Of a stretch of 64,000 nt of DNA, positions 26,174-33,886 are shown piece by piece. Positions within the stretch are counted from its first letter, which is position 1, and every line of letters begins with the position of its first letter. The translations under genes were made by a program, and so were the position numbers. This DNA comes from F23-D06 sp947165685. GTDB lineage: Bacteria; Bacteroidota; Bacteroidia; Bacteroidales; WCHB1-69. Where the stretch lies: positions 1-64,000 of the forward strand of contig CAMVBK010000014.1 of the NCBI GenBank assembly GCA_947165685.1, written 5' to 3'. The notes below the pieces were generated by a model that worked only from the letters and a program-made list of their open reading frames with translations, searched no databases and was not told the DNA's origin.

Positions 26174-26851
26174 AGGGTGTAGTTTTTCATCCCCCTTTGT
26201 AGTCAAAAGGAAAACAATGTCTGACAGATGAAGCAGAAAAAAGACAAAGAACAGAAAGAACGCGACTTCGAGCGGTTAGTGCAGGAGCAGCGGCAGACCA
26301 TCTACTCGGTGTGCTACCTCTTCGCCAACGACCGGCAAGAAGCGGACGACCTCGCCCAAGAGGTGCTGATACGCCTCTGGCAGGGCATCGACAGTTTCGA
26401 AGGGCGCAGCTCAGCCAAAACGTGGGTCTATCGCGTGGCCCTGAACACCTGCGTGACCTTCGACAAACGCAACCGCCGCCGTCCCGACTGCGTGCCGTTG
26501 GAAATGGACATCGACCTTTTCGCCGCCGAGGAGGCCTGTCCGGCGGCAAGCCGACTGCACAAGCGCATCGCACGGCTGCATCCCTTCGACCGCGCACTGA
26601 TTCTGCTTTGGCTCGAAGACCTGCCCTACGACGAGATTGCCGCCATCCTCGGCATCACCGTCGATAACGTCAGCGTACGGCTGGTACGCATACGCGAGAA
26701 ACTCAAATCATTCACCGACTAAACCTCAAAACAGATATGGAACAGTACGAAGACATCAAAAGCGAACTGCAGCAGGAACTGCACGACCTGCAGCAGAATG
26801 TGGAGCAGCACAGCACCTTCAACAGGGAGGTATGGCAGCGTGCGGTGAAAC
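26174..26851 (+). repeat. 678-bp direct repeat, copy 2
   Basis: Second copy of 22098-22775, with no mismatch found by eye. The match ends inside codon 39 of the downstream membrane protein gene. Confidence 0.92.
26228..26722 (+). CDS. ECF-type RNA polymerase sigma factor, copy 2
   Basis: Same 164-residue sequence as the sigma factor at 22152, with regions 2 and 4 intact and an identical 54-nt leader. Since base sequence as well as protein is identical, the duplication is very recent or kept uniform by gene conversion. The 14-nt gap to the membrane protein gene is also conserved. Confidence 0.9.
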   Translation: MKQKKDKEQKERDFERLVQEQRQTIYSVCYLFANDRQEADDLAQEVLIRLWQGIDSFEGRSSAKTWVYRVALNTCVTFDKRNRRRPDCVPLEMDIDLFAAEEACPAASRLHKRIARLHPFDRALILLWLEDLPYDEIAAILGITVDNVSVRLVRIREKLKSFTD

Positions 26852-27303
26852 AGTCCAGCAATGAACTCTACTGGCTCAACGCTTTTCTCACAGGAGCGAC
26901 AGTAGTCATCATGATTGCCGCAACCATCGCCTTCGCTCTCATCAAGTGGCCATGGTGGCTCATCCTCTTGTTCGATCTTTACTTTGGTTGGATAGCGGTT
27001 GACAGCCTTTTCGCCATAATCGGTCTCCGGAAGGCCGACGTGCAGAGCCGCGAAGGTCTCCTCTCGCTGCGGGAAAGTTTAAAGACCTACTCGAAGCGCA
27101 AACGCACCATCATCCGAATTATCGGAATCATTTTGTTTCTAGTACTTGAAGTTTTCCTCTTTTTTTACGATCGCATTGCCTTCTTCTCCATGATTATTTG
27201 GGGCAGCTTCTTTAATGGCTCCTTTGGTCGCAAAAGAACCCGGGAGGTGACGAATCGTTACGACGAGCTTAGCGAGGAAATCGACGAGCTACTGAAAGAA
27301 TAA
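26737..27303 (+). CDS. Four-helix membrane protein, putative sigma-factor partner, copy 2
   Basis: 188 residues. Residues 1-38 are identical to the paralogue at 22661; the rest is homologous but diverged: shared 'WPWWL', 'DSL', 'GLRKAD.QSREGLLSLR.S', 'TYSKRKR', 'FFYDR' and an acidic tail 'RYDELSEEIDELLKE'. The hydrophobic segments have many substitutions, and the segment after helix 4 is rewritten. This pattern suits two sensors sharing one sigma-binding segment. The role is inferred from gene order only. Confidence 0.65.
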   Translation: MEQYEDIKSELQQELHDLQQNVEQHSTFNREVWQRAVKQSSNELYWLNAFLTGATVVIMIAATIAFALIKWPWWLILLFDLYFGWIAVDSLFAIIGLRKADVQSREGLLSLRESLKTYSKRKRTIIRIIGIILFLVLEVFLFFYDRIAFFSMIIWGSFFNGSFGRKRTREVTNRYDELSEEIDELLKE

Positions 27304-27380
27304 AAACGCAATTAAAGACCACACCTCCGCCAAAATTCGCCTCCTGTGAGTTTGGCGGTGGCCGGTGTTGCGGGAATTCG

Positions 27381-27388
27381 TATCTTTG
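27381..27388 (+). promoter_or_regulatory. Promoter box of the small membrane protein gene
   Basis: TATCTTTG, 39 nt before the ATG at 27428. An in-frame start at 27365 lies upstream of it and was rejected. Confidence 0.6.
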
Positions 27389-27427
27389 ACGCGTCAAAAT
27401 CACTTATCAATAAATAGATTTATAATT

Positions 27428-27742
27428 ATGTGGAGCACAGTTATTTACATTATTTTACTTATTCTCGGAATCATTGGAATGGCGTACTACCTTTATAACG
27501 GCATTCGCAATAAAAAGCTGAAAGAAGAAGGCAAAGAAGGAAAGGACAATTTATGGCTCATGGGTGTCTCTATCGCTCTGATGACCGTGCCTATTATGCA
27601 TTTGACGGGAAAATGGATCTCTCCTTACATCACCAGCGAGATTGCCCTTTATTTCTTGCAGACACTGATCATCATCGTTCTCATGTTGGTCATCAGCTTT
27701 ATTGTCAAAGGTATTGCAAAGAGGGATCACAGTTCTGTATAA
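27428..27742 (+). CDS. Small membrane protein, 104 residues, unknown
   Basis: Begins MWSTVIYIILLILGIIGMAYYLYNG, a hydrophobic first helix, then a basic/acidic linker ('KKLKEEGKEGKD') and two more hydrophobic segments (about 42-58 and 70-95). The topology looks like three membrane helices. No family recognised. The downstream thioredoxin gene starts 37 nt after its stop. Confidence 0.6.
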   Translation: MWSTVIYIILLILGIIGMAYYLYNGIRNKKLKEEGKEGKDNLWLMGVSIALMTVPIMHLTGKWISPYITSEIALYFLQTLIIIVLMLVISFIVKGIAKRDHSSV

Positions 27743-27779
27743 TGTCTATCGTGAATGCGACAGCTTGAAAATCAACGAG

Positions 27780-28121
27780 ATGCTCACCCAGAAAGAGGGA
27801 AAGTATGTGGAAAAGATCTCCGATGAGGTTTTCGACAAGAAGGTGAAGAAGGGATACGTGCTGTTGGATTTCGGGGCGAGATGGTGCGGTCCGTGCCGGC
27901 TGCTGGAACCACGCTTGGAGAACCTTGCTCGCCAGCACCGCAAGACGGTTGCCTTCTTCAAAATCGACATTGACGAGTCCCCCGTGACCGCAAACCGCTT
28001 TGGCGTGAAAGTAGTGCCGACCGTCGTTTTGCTGAAAGACGGCGTGGAGGTCAACCGCTTTGAGGGCGGTGGCCTCTCGGAATCGGAAATCGGGAAGTGG
28101 ATAGAGGAGAATGCGAGGTAA
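27780..28121 (+). CDS. Thioredoxin-like protein
   Basis: 113 residues with the active site WCGPC (about residue 38, 'LLDFGARWCGPCRLLEPRLENLA') and the cis-Pro region 'VKVVPTVVLLKDGVEVNRFEGG'. No signal peptide, so it probably acts as a cytoplasmic disulfide reductant. The ATG at 27780 is used; a TTG frame start at 27702 would overlap the upstream gene and adds residues without homology. Confidence 0.88.
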   Translation: MLTQKEGKYVEKISDEVFDKKVKKGYVLLDFGARWCGPCRLLEPRLENLARQHRKTVAFFKIDIDESPVTANRFGVKVVPTVVLLKDGVEVNRFEGGGLSESEIGKWIEENAR

Positions 28122-28128
28122 AAGATAA

Positions 28129-28785
28129 TCAATTGTTTTGCCTGTTCTGGTAGGCTTTCCACTTGTCAGGAATTGCCAAATCATAATCAGCAGACTTGAG
28201 ATGCACAATATCTGGCAAGATGCACTGGCGGAATCTTGATTCATAACGTTCTAGGTTGATCACTCTTGATGTGCTGATACCACTCAAGCTGTTGGAACGA
28301 TGGAAAGGAGGGAAATAGACAAATACTTTCGTCCCTGCCGCCATGGCCAACTCAATAGCGGGAATCATGTCGCTGTCGGCAGACACAACAATGGCCACAT
28401 CGCAATGATGATTATTAGCATCATTGACGATTTGTGTCGCAATCCTGACATCGGATTCCTTCTCTTCGTATGTCTGAATGATATGGCCACAATTGTAGCA
28501 TTTGATGTTCTTGCGTAGATATTTGCCTAAGAACAATTGGAACTTTGGATTCTCCTTGTTGGCTTGAAAAAAGGCGTTTTGTCGCAATGCTTTATCAAGA
28601 TTGTCCGGTTTGGCAGAGAAATATTTCACACATACCAACTCCTGATTCGGTTTCATGAACATTTCAAAAAACTTCACGACATCCAACCAGTAATAACGCC
28701 TCCATTTCATGTTCTTTTTCAGACCATAATAGAGGTTAAACCCATCAACATAGACAATAACTTTCTGTTTATCCATTGTTTTCAT
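28129..28785 (-). CDS. NYN-domain (LabA/DUF88-type) putative RNase
   Basis: 218 residues of the PIN-like NYN fold: 'VIVYVDGFNLYYGLK' (first acidic residue), 'EEKESDVRIATQIVNDA' (conserved ESDV acidic site) and 'DVAIVVSADSDMIPAIELA'. A 'CYNCGH' pair sits at about residue 95. Proteins of this kind are thought to be metal-dependent RNases; the substrate is unknown. The gene is convergent with the thioredoxin gene (7-nt gap) and is preceded by an unusual leader with two hairpins and a T-tract. Confidence 0.82.
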   Translation of the reverse strand: MKTMDKQKVIVYVDGFNLYYGLKKNMKWRRYYWLDVVKFFEMFMKPNQELVCVKYFSAKPDNLDKALRQNAFFQANKENPKFQLFLGKYLRKNIKCYNCGHIIQTYEEKESDVRIATQIVNDANNHHCDVAIVVSADSDMIPAIELAMAAGTKVFVYFPPFHRSNSLSGISTSRVINLERYESRFRQCILPDIVHLKSADYDLAIPDKWKAYQNRQNN

Positions 28786-28793
28786 TGTTTTTC

Positions 28794-28848
28794 AAAAAAT
28801 AAGCCCACTTATTGGGAGTGGGCGAGCCTTAGTATATTCCACCTAAGG
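28794..28848 (-). terminator. Terminator-like hairpin pair in the NYN gene leader
   Basis: On the minus strand a hairpin CCTTAG/CTAAGG (28848-28827) is followed by a perfect 7-bp stem GCCCACT/AGTGGGC (28823-28803, 7-nt loop) and the T-rich run TTATTTTTT (28802-28794), 8 nt before the start codon. This is an intrinsic-terminator layout between promoter and gene, i.e. a candidate attenuator. Confidence 0.7.
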
Positions 28849-28860
28849 GGGATTCGGCGG

Positions 28861-28868
28861 CAAAGATA
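28861..28868 (-). promoter_or_regulatory. Promoter box of the NYN gene
   Basis: TATCTTTG followed by CCG on the minus strand, giving a leader of about 70 nt that contains the hairpins. Confidence 0.65.
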
Positions 28869-28908
28869 CAATTTTTTTTATTACTTCATCACTTTTGCAA
28901 AATAATAG

Positions 28909-28916
28909 TATTTTTG
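28909..28916 (+). promoter_or_regulatory. Promoter box of the FISUMP lipoprotein gene
   Basis: TATTTTTG followed by CCA, 22 nt before the ATG at 28939; divergent from the NYN promoter. Confidence 0.6.
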
Positions 28917-28938
28917 CCAACGAAAAACATCTTCCGTA

Positions 28939-30756
28939 ATGAACCCCGCCGCAAAATTTTTCGCCCTGTTCTGTACACTGGCGCTCCTGTTCCCCGCGTG
29001 CGTGACCGTGCGCGACTGCGACGGGAACCGCTACCGCACGCTGAAAATCAACGGGATGCGGTGGATGGCGGAGAACCTACGGACAACCCATTACGCCGAC
29101 GGGAGCCCGATTGTACGGGGAGAGGTGGCGGACAAGGACACGACCGTTGCCTGCTATTTCGACTACGGCAACAGCCAAGATTCCGTGCGGAAGTACGGGC
29201 TACTCTACACCTGGACGGCAGCGGTGCGCGATACGGGAACGACCTCCACGATCGTGCAAGGGGTCTGTCCCGACGGTTGGCACCTGCCGGACGACGCGGA
29301 ATGGACGGCGATGACACGGGGCTGTGTCGCGGAGGGCTACCAATACCGTATTCCCTTCTCAGCCCAAAATATGCGGATTATCAAACGGTTTGTGCGTCCG
29401 CCTCGCAGCGGCTACCGCTACCCCGGCAACTACTCGAAAGTGGGCGAAGAATCCTTCTGGTGGAGTTCCACGCCCTCAAGCGACGGCACCGCCACGGGCC
29501 GCTATCTGGAGAACTTCAACTACCCCTGCCCGTACGTCTGCTTCGGGAAGGTGTATAACGGCTACAGCGTGCGCTGTGTGCAAGACGGGGCGAAAGTCAC
29601 CGCCCCGAAGCTAAAAGTCAAAAATCGGAAAAAAGGGAACGTGCGGAGTGTGTCGCAGTTGGACACATATACCATCCCGCACAAAACGGTCATGCCTCGT
29701 TCTTTCTACTCCTTTGCTGAAAAAACGCAAGTGAACACCTGGTTCCATACGGAAGAAAAACAGGTTATTCTGAACTACTGCATAAATGGGCTGAAACCGT
29801 TCTCCACATTCCAGACCCCTGGCTATCTCACCTACTATTTTTCACTCGACCGGAACAATCTGATTTACAACTGCGTCTTCGATTCTCTTACCTATCTTAT
29901 TGACAATCATTCAGATGTGAGAGGAACGGTCAAAATGAATCTTTGGACAGAAGACGGGGACAGTGTAGTTGTTCAAGGCTTTAAGAGTCATTACTATGTG
30001 CCGATTTCTTCGGATTCGGGTTTACTTTATTGTTGTACCTTCCTGAAAAATGTTTTCGACTATCGACTTGACGTGCGGATCAGGATGTTTTCCCGTCCGA
30101 TGTTCCATGTTTTTTCGTATAAAGATGGCCAGCTCAATCCGATTCGCGGCCTTGGCACTTATCCGGCCATCCACCGTAGCAAGGACATTACACGCTACAA
30201 CTACCACTTCACCTCCTCCATGAACAAAGACACGGATTTGGTGGCGATATACACCTTCATCGATTCGCTGTATGTTATCCACCGCGACGGCACGCAAGAG
30301 CAGCACTATATCCACAGTAAGCACCAACGGCATGTCCAGGAAGAATTTGACACGGCCAACACGTACAATTACACGAAATTAGCCCGTACGGAGAGTGCCA
30401 AAACCTCGTACCTTGGCGTGGTTTATGATTCTTACCGGAACCTGTACTACATTACCGTTTCCAGACCGATGCCTTACGAGAACAAAGACGGTACCCGAAA
30501 CAAAATCTCCGACAAACCTTGGTCGCTGCTGGTGCTGGACTCCGCTTTCCGGCAGATTGCGGAGATGGACATGCCCGACTGTTTGAGCAAGCATGAGCTC
30601 ATGGTGGTGCCGAAAGGAATAGCCTTAGCCGACAAACGGCTGTCCGACGAAGAGAAAACCTGTTTTGTGATATTAAGATACAATGAAAAAGACCTGTATA
30701 ATACTGACATTGCTGTTGTTCGCAGGCATTCTCGCGGCGCAACCAAACGGAAATAA
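28939..30756 (+). CDS. Lipoprotein with FISUMP domain and propeller-like C-terminus
   Basis: 605 residues. The lipoprotein signal ends at 'FPAC' (Cys21). Residues about 24-217 are a Fibrobacter-major-paralogous (FISUMP) domain: 'DGNRYRTLKINGMRWMAENLRT', 'YGLLYTWTAA', 'VCPDGWHLPDDAEW', 'WWSST', 'YSVRCVQD'. The remaining 350 or so residues resemble the 6-bladed propeller of DUF4221-type Bacteroidota lipoproteins ('ENKDGTRNKISDKPWSLLVLD', residue family assignment uncertain). Probably on the cell surface. Its last 74 nt overlap the next gene. A truncated copy of its 5' end lies at 21943. Confidence 0.78.
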   Translation: MNPAAKFFALFCTLALLFPACVTVRDCDGNRYRTLKINGMRWMAENLRTTHYADGSPIVRGEVADKDTTVACYFDYGNSQDSVRKYGLLYTWTAAVRDTGTTSTIVQGVCPDGWHLPDDAEWTAMTRGCVAEGYQYRIPFSAQNMRIIKRFVRPPRSGYRYPGNYSKVGEESFWWSSTPSSDGTATGRYLENFNYPCPYVCFGKVYNGYSVRCVQDGAKVTAPKLKVKNRKKGNVRSVSQLDTYTIPHKTVMPRSFYSFAEKTQVNTWFHTEEKQVILNYCINGLKPFSTFQTPGYLTYYFSLDRNNLIYNCVFDSLTYLIDNHSDVRGTVKMNLWTEDGDSVVVQGFKSHYYVPISSDSGLLYCCTFLKNVFDYRLDVRIRMFSRPMFHVFSYKDGQLNPIRGLGTYPAIHRSKDITRYNYHFTSSMNKDTDLVAIYTFIDSLYVIHRDGTQEQHYIHSKHQRHVQEEFDTANTYNYTKLARTESAKTSYLGVVYDSYRNLYYITVSRPMPYENKDGTRNKISDKPWSLLVLDSAFRQIAEMDMPDCLSKHELMVVPKGIALADKRLSDEEKTCFVILRYNEKDLYNTDIAVVRRHSRGATKRK

Positions 30757-31162
30757 CCTGAAACGGCACACCCGCTTCTTCAAGGCCTACATGCACGAGA
30801 CATTCCCGGATTTCAAGATCCGCGACGGGGAGTACCTGTTCATCCTGCCGACAGGCTGCCGGAACTGTGTCGAGCAGGCAACTGACTATCTGAGTGCGCA
30901 TTTGGACCTGATAGCGGGAAAGTACCAAGCGATGCTCGTCTCTGCCGCCACCCTGAAAAAGCTGCCCTCCGACATCCGCGAAAAGGTGCCGAACCTGCTG
31001 TGTGACCCCACCATCAAGCTCGACCGCATGTCGTTCGGCATCGACGGGGTTTCTGTGCTGAAAATCAAGAACGGAAAGATTGTAGCCTACAAGAGTATGA
31101 CCCCGGAGGATTTGAAGAAAGACCCGGCAGCGTTCTTTGTACCGATAGAAACGGCGAAATGA
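30683..31162 (+). CDS. Secreted protein with a CxxC motif
   Basis: 159 residues with a good signal peptide (MKKTCIILTLLLFAGILAAQ) and 'LFILPTGCRNCVEQATDYL' (CRNC at about residue 59), then 'PNLLCDPTIKLDR' and 'VLKIKNGKIVAYKSM', a pattern resembling thioredoxin-like folds. The signal peptide is encoded inside the last 74 nt of the upstream gene in another frame. No later Met would keep a signal sequence, so the overlap seems real. Confidence 0.7.
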   Translation: MKKTCIILTLLLFAGILAAQPNGNNLKRHTRFFKAYMHETFPDFKIRDGEYLFILPTGCRNCVEQATDYLSAHLDLIAGKYQAMLVSAATLKKLPSDIREKVPNLLCDPTIKLDRMSFGIDGVSVLKIKNGKIVAYKSMTPEDLKKDPAAFFVPIETAK

Positions 31163-31193
31163 TTCTCGGCGAATAGGGTGAATTATTCGATAA

Positions 31194-32312
31194 TTATTCC
31201 CATTGCAACCAAAGACCCATTATTGGATCTGATAAAAATATCTTTTTGTCTTCAATGACGATGAGATCCTTGTCCAATAGGGATTTCTTGATGATGTTGA
31301 CGTTGGCGGATGATCCTAAATGGTAGTCTTGTATGATTTTGGCAGAAGACAAACCAGTGTGATTTCCATCTGCCACGGCCCGCAGGAAATTCATTTGATA
31401 GGCAGTCAATTCATCGGTTTTGGCTTCGAAAACATCATTGCATTGATCCACCAACTCTTGGAGTGCATCAGCAAGTATGTTTTCCGACACTTTTCGTGTG
31501 GTTCTCTGGAATACATACCAAGATAGCTGCTGTACGTACGAAGAGTTTCCATCAACGTGTTCCACAATCCACAACGCCTGGTTCTTTGAAATGACTTTTC
31601 CCTCCTGTTTGAATTTGTCTTTGATGTATTTCACCCAATAATTGGCTGGAATTCGTTGCAAATAGAGTATGTCTCCGAATTTGTAAAATGGCTTTGTGTT
31701 GTCATCAAAAAGGGCCTCCATCATGTGTTTCCTGCTCCCGAACAAGCAGTAGGAGGTTCTCTCGTGGTGCTGCCAAATCGAACGAAGTTCGGTCTGAAAC
31801 TGCAACGAGTCAGGGTAGTTCCCAATTTGCTGAAACTCATCCACACATACCACGATTTGAATGTCTTTGCGTTGTGCTATCCTTTCCGGCAATTGGAGCA
31901 AATCGTCCATAGAATGATCTTGTGGCGAAAGCTGTAACTTGATGGTCATTTCACTCATCGGGTCTGCAGAAGCGTTCACACCAAAACTAAAACGACTGAG
32001 AAAGTTTTTGGCATTCTCCATCCATTCCTCCATCTTGTTGGCCGTTTGGGATAACACCGCAGAAGCAAGCTTTTCACAAAATTCCTCCCTGTTGCGACAC
32101 TTCTGCACATCAACATACACAACTTTCAATGACTTATTCTCTGTCAACCCTTTCACTTTTTTCACCAAAGATGTTTTACCCCATCGGCGTGGAGATACAA
32201 TGAAGGTGTTCACGCCATATTGAAAGTTAGAAACCAACTTGGTTGTTTCTTTCTCTCTGTCAGTAAATGTGTTACCACTAACAGTCTTCCCAAAAACGAA
32301 CAATTTTTCCAT
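31194..32312 (-). CDS. AAA-type ATPase (archaeal-ATPase-like)
   Basis: 372 residues. A Walker A motif 'VSPRRWGKTSLVKKV' (about residue 40-54) and a Walker B 'IQIVVCVDEFQQIG' (about 155) are followed by 'LFGSRKHMMEALFDD' (sensor region) and a C-terminal winged-helix-like part ('LTAYQMNFLRAVADG', 'IIQDYHLGSSANVNIIKKSLLDKDLI'). This is the layout of STAND/archaeal-type ATPases often linked to mobile or defence loci; the function is unknown. A perfect 18-bp palindrome lies just upstream of the start codon. Confidence 0.82.
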   Translation of the reverse strand: MEKLFVFGKTVSGNTFTDREKETTKLVSNFQYGVNTFIVSPRRWGKTSLVKKVKGLTENKSLKVVYVDVQKCRNREEFCEKLASAVLSQTANKMEEWMENAKNFLSRFSFGVNASADPMSEMTIKLQLSPQDHSMDDLLQLPERIAQRKDIQIVVCVDEFQQIGNYPDSLQFQTELRSIWQHHERTSYCLFGSRKHMMEALFDDNTKPFYKFGDILYLQRIPANYWVKYIKDKFKQEGKVISKNQALWIVEHVDGNSSYVQQLSWYVFQRTTRKVSENILADALQELVDQCNDVFEAKTDELTAYQMNFLRAVADGNHTGLSSAKIIQDYHLGSSANVNIIKKSLLDKDLIVIEDKKIFLSDPIMGLWLQWE

Positions 32313-32322
32313 ATATTAAACT

Positions 32323-32364
32323 AATAATCTTATAACTAATAAACGTATTAGTTATAAGATTATT
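32323..32364. promoter_or_regulatory. Perfect 18-bp palindrome upstream of the ATPase gene
   Basis: AATAATCTTATAACTAAT (32323-32340), loop AAACGT, ATTAGTTATAAGATTATT (32347-32364), no mismatch. It ends 10 nt before the ATPase start on the minus strand. It could be an operator for autoregulation or a hairpin in the leader. Confidence 0.75.
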
Positions 32365-32509
32365 GCATGAAAATCAAAACAATGCATAATATACTGACAA
32401 TCAACAATTAAAGACATATTTACACTTGTCATCCGCTCCTTTCTATTGCCATTGCCCATAACCAATAAACCATAACCCAGCTTCTATAACCCATAACCAT
32501 TAAAAATCG

Positions 32510-32517
32510 TATCTTTG
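32510..32517 (+). promoter_or_regulatory. Promoter box of hutI
   Basis: TATCTTTG followed by CCG, 26 nt before the hutI start. The preceding 60 nt are a CATAACC-rich low-complexity tract. Confidence 0.65.
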
Positions 32518-32543
32518 CCGCATCAAATTAAAACCTACCAACT

Positions 32544-33797
32544 ATGGCAATCTTAGTAAAAAACATAAAGCAATTAGTGCAGGCGGAGCCCAAATCCATC
32601 AAGTTCCGCGCCGGCAAGGAGATGCAGAACCTCCCCGTCATCGACAACGCCTACCTGCTCACCGAAGGCGACAAAATCAAGGAATTCGGCAAGATGGAGG
32701 ACTTCAACCCCGACATCCTGAAGAAAATCAAGGAGCCCATCGAGGAGATCGACGCCACGGGCAAGTTCGTGTTCCCCTCCTTCTGCGACTCCCACACGCA
32801 CATCGTCTATGCGGGCAGCCGCGAAGTCGAGTACATCGACAAGATCAAGGGCTTGAGCTACGAGGAGATTTTCAAACGCGGCGGCGGCATCCTCAACTCC
32901 GCGAAACGGCTGCACGAAACCTCTGAGGAGGAACTCTACGACCAGGCTTGGCAGCGGCTGGAGGAGATGGCCTCCTTCGGCACGGGCGCGTGCGAGATCA
33001 AGAGCGGCTACGGCCTTACCACCGAAGACGAACTCAAGATGCTGCGCGTCATCCGCAAGCTGAAAGAGAACTCCCCGCTCACCATCAAGGCCAACTTCCT
33101 CGGGGCCCACGCGGTGCCGCTGCTCTACAAGGACAATCCCGACGGCTACGTGGATCTCATCATCAACGAGATGATCCCGATGGTGGCCGCCGAAGAGCTC
33201 GCCGACTTCGTGGACGTCTTCTGCGACAAGGGCTTCTTCACCACCGAGCAGACTGAGCGCATTCTGATGCAGGGCATCAAGTACGGTCTGCGCCCGAAAA
33301 TCCACGCCAACGAGATGGCCTGCTCCGGCGGCATCCAAGTCGGCGTGAAATACAATGCACTCTCCGTTGACCACTTGGAATACACGGGTGAGGAGGAGAT
33401 TGCGGCTCTCTACAAGAGCGAGACGATGCCCACGGTGCTGCCCGGCGCTGCCTTCTTCCTCGGGATGCAGTGCGCCCCCATCCGCAAGATGATCGAAAGC
33501 GGTCTGCCCGTCGCGCTCGCCTCCGACTTCAACCCCGGCTCCTGCCCGTCCGGCAACATGCAGCTGGTCTTCGCCATGGGTTCCGTGATGTACAAGATGC
33601 TGCCCGAGGAGACGGTCAACGCCACGACGATCAACACGGCCTACGCTATGGACGTCTGGCGCGAGTTGGGCACCATCACGAAAGGAAAGATTGCCAACTT
33701 CTTCATCACCAAGCCGATGGACACGCTCTACTACATGAACTACGCCTTCGGAAGCAACAAGGTGGAACAGGTGTTCCTGAATGGAAAAAGAAGGTAA
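32544..33797 (+). CDS. hutI: Imidazolonepropionase
   Basis: 417 residues of the amidohydrolase superfamily. Metal site 'CDSHTHIVYAGSR' (HxH, about 85-87), 'EIKSGYGLTTEDEL', 'LGAHAVP', 'KIHANEMACSGG' (metal His), 'SVDHLEYTGEEE' and 'LASDFNPGSCPSGNMQLV' (catalytic Asp). Opens the ring of 4-imidazolone-5-propionate in histidine breakdown. The other hut genes are not in the window, so it appears as a single gene with its own promoter. Followed 3 nt later by a hairpin repeat. Confidence 0.95.
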   Translation: MAILVKNIKQLVQAEPKSIKFRAGKEMQNLPVIDNAYLLTEGDKIKEFGKMEDFNPDILKKIKEPIEEIDATGKFVFPSFCDSHTHIVYAGSREVEYIDKIKGLSYEEIFKRGGGILNSAKRLHETSEEELYDQAWQRLEEMASFGTGACEIKSGYGLTTEDELKMLRVIRKLKENSPLTIKANFLGAHAVPLLYKDNPDGYVDLIINEMIPMVAAEELADFVDVFCDKGFFTTEQTERILMQGIKYGLRPKIHANEMACSGGIQVGVKYNALSVDHLEYTGEEEIAALYKSETMPTVLPGAAFFLGMQCAPIRKMIESGLPVALASDFNPGSCPSGNMQLVFAMGSVMYKMLPEETVNATTINTAYAMDVWRELGTITKGKIANFFITKPMDTLYYMNYAFGSNKVEQVFLNGKRR

Positions 33798-33800
33798 TAA

Positions 33801-33832
33801 TTGTAGAGACGCGACGCATTGCGTCTCTACAA
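33801..33832. repeat. TAGAGACGC hairpin repeat, copy 1
   Basis: TTGTAGAGACGC / GCGTCTCTACAA, a perfect 12-bp stem with an 8-nt loop, 3 nt after the hutI stop. A related hairpin follows metG (39406-39431), and a half-copy (cacgtctctaca) lies near 33880. It may also serve as a terminator. Confidence 0.75.
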
Positions 33833-33886
33833 CAAATCTTAACAATGTTCGTTGAATCTCCTGTATAGATATGTTTTGGCACGTCT

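Noticed and set aside
32574..33845. 423-codon minus frame opposite hutI
   Set aside because: Antisense shadow; hutI is complete and has a promoter.
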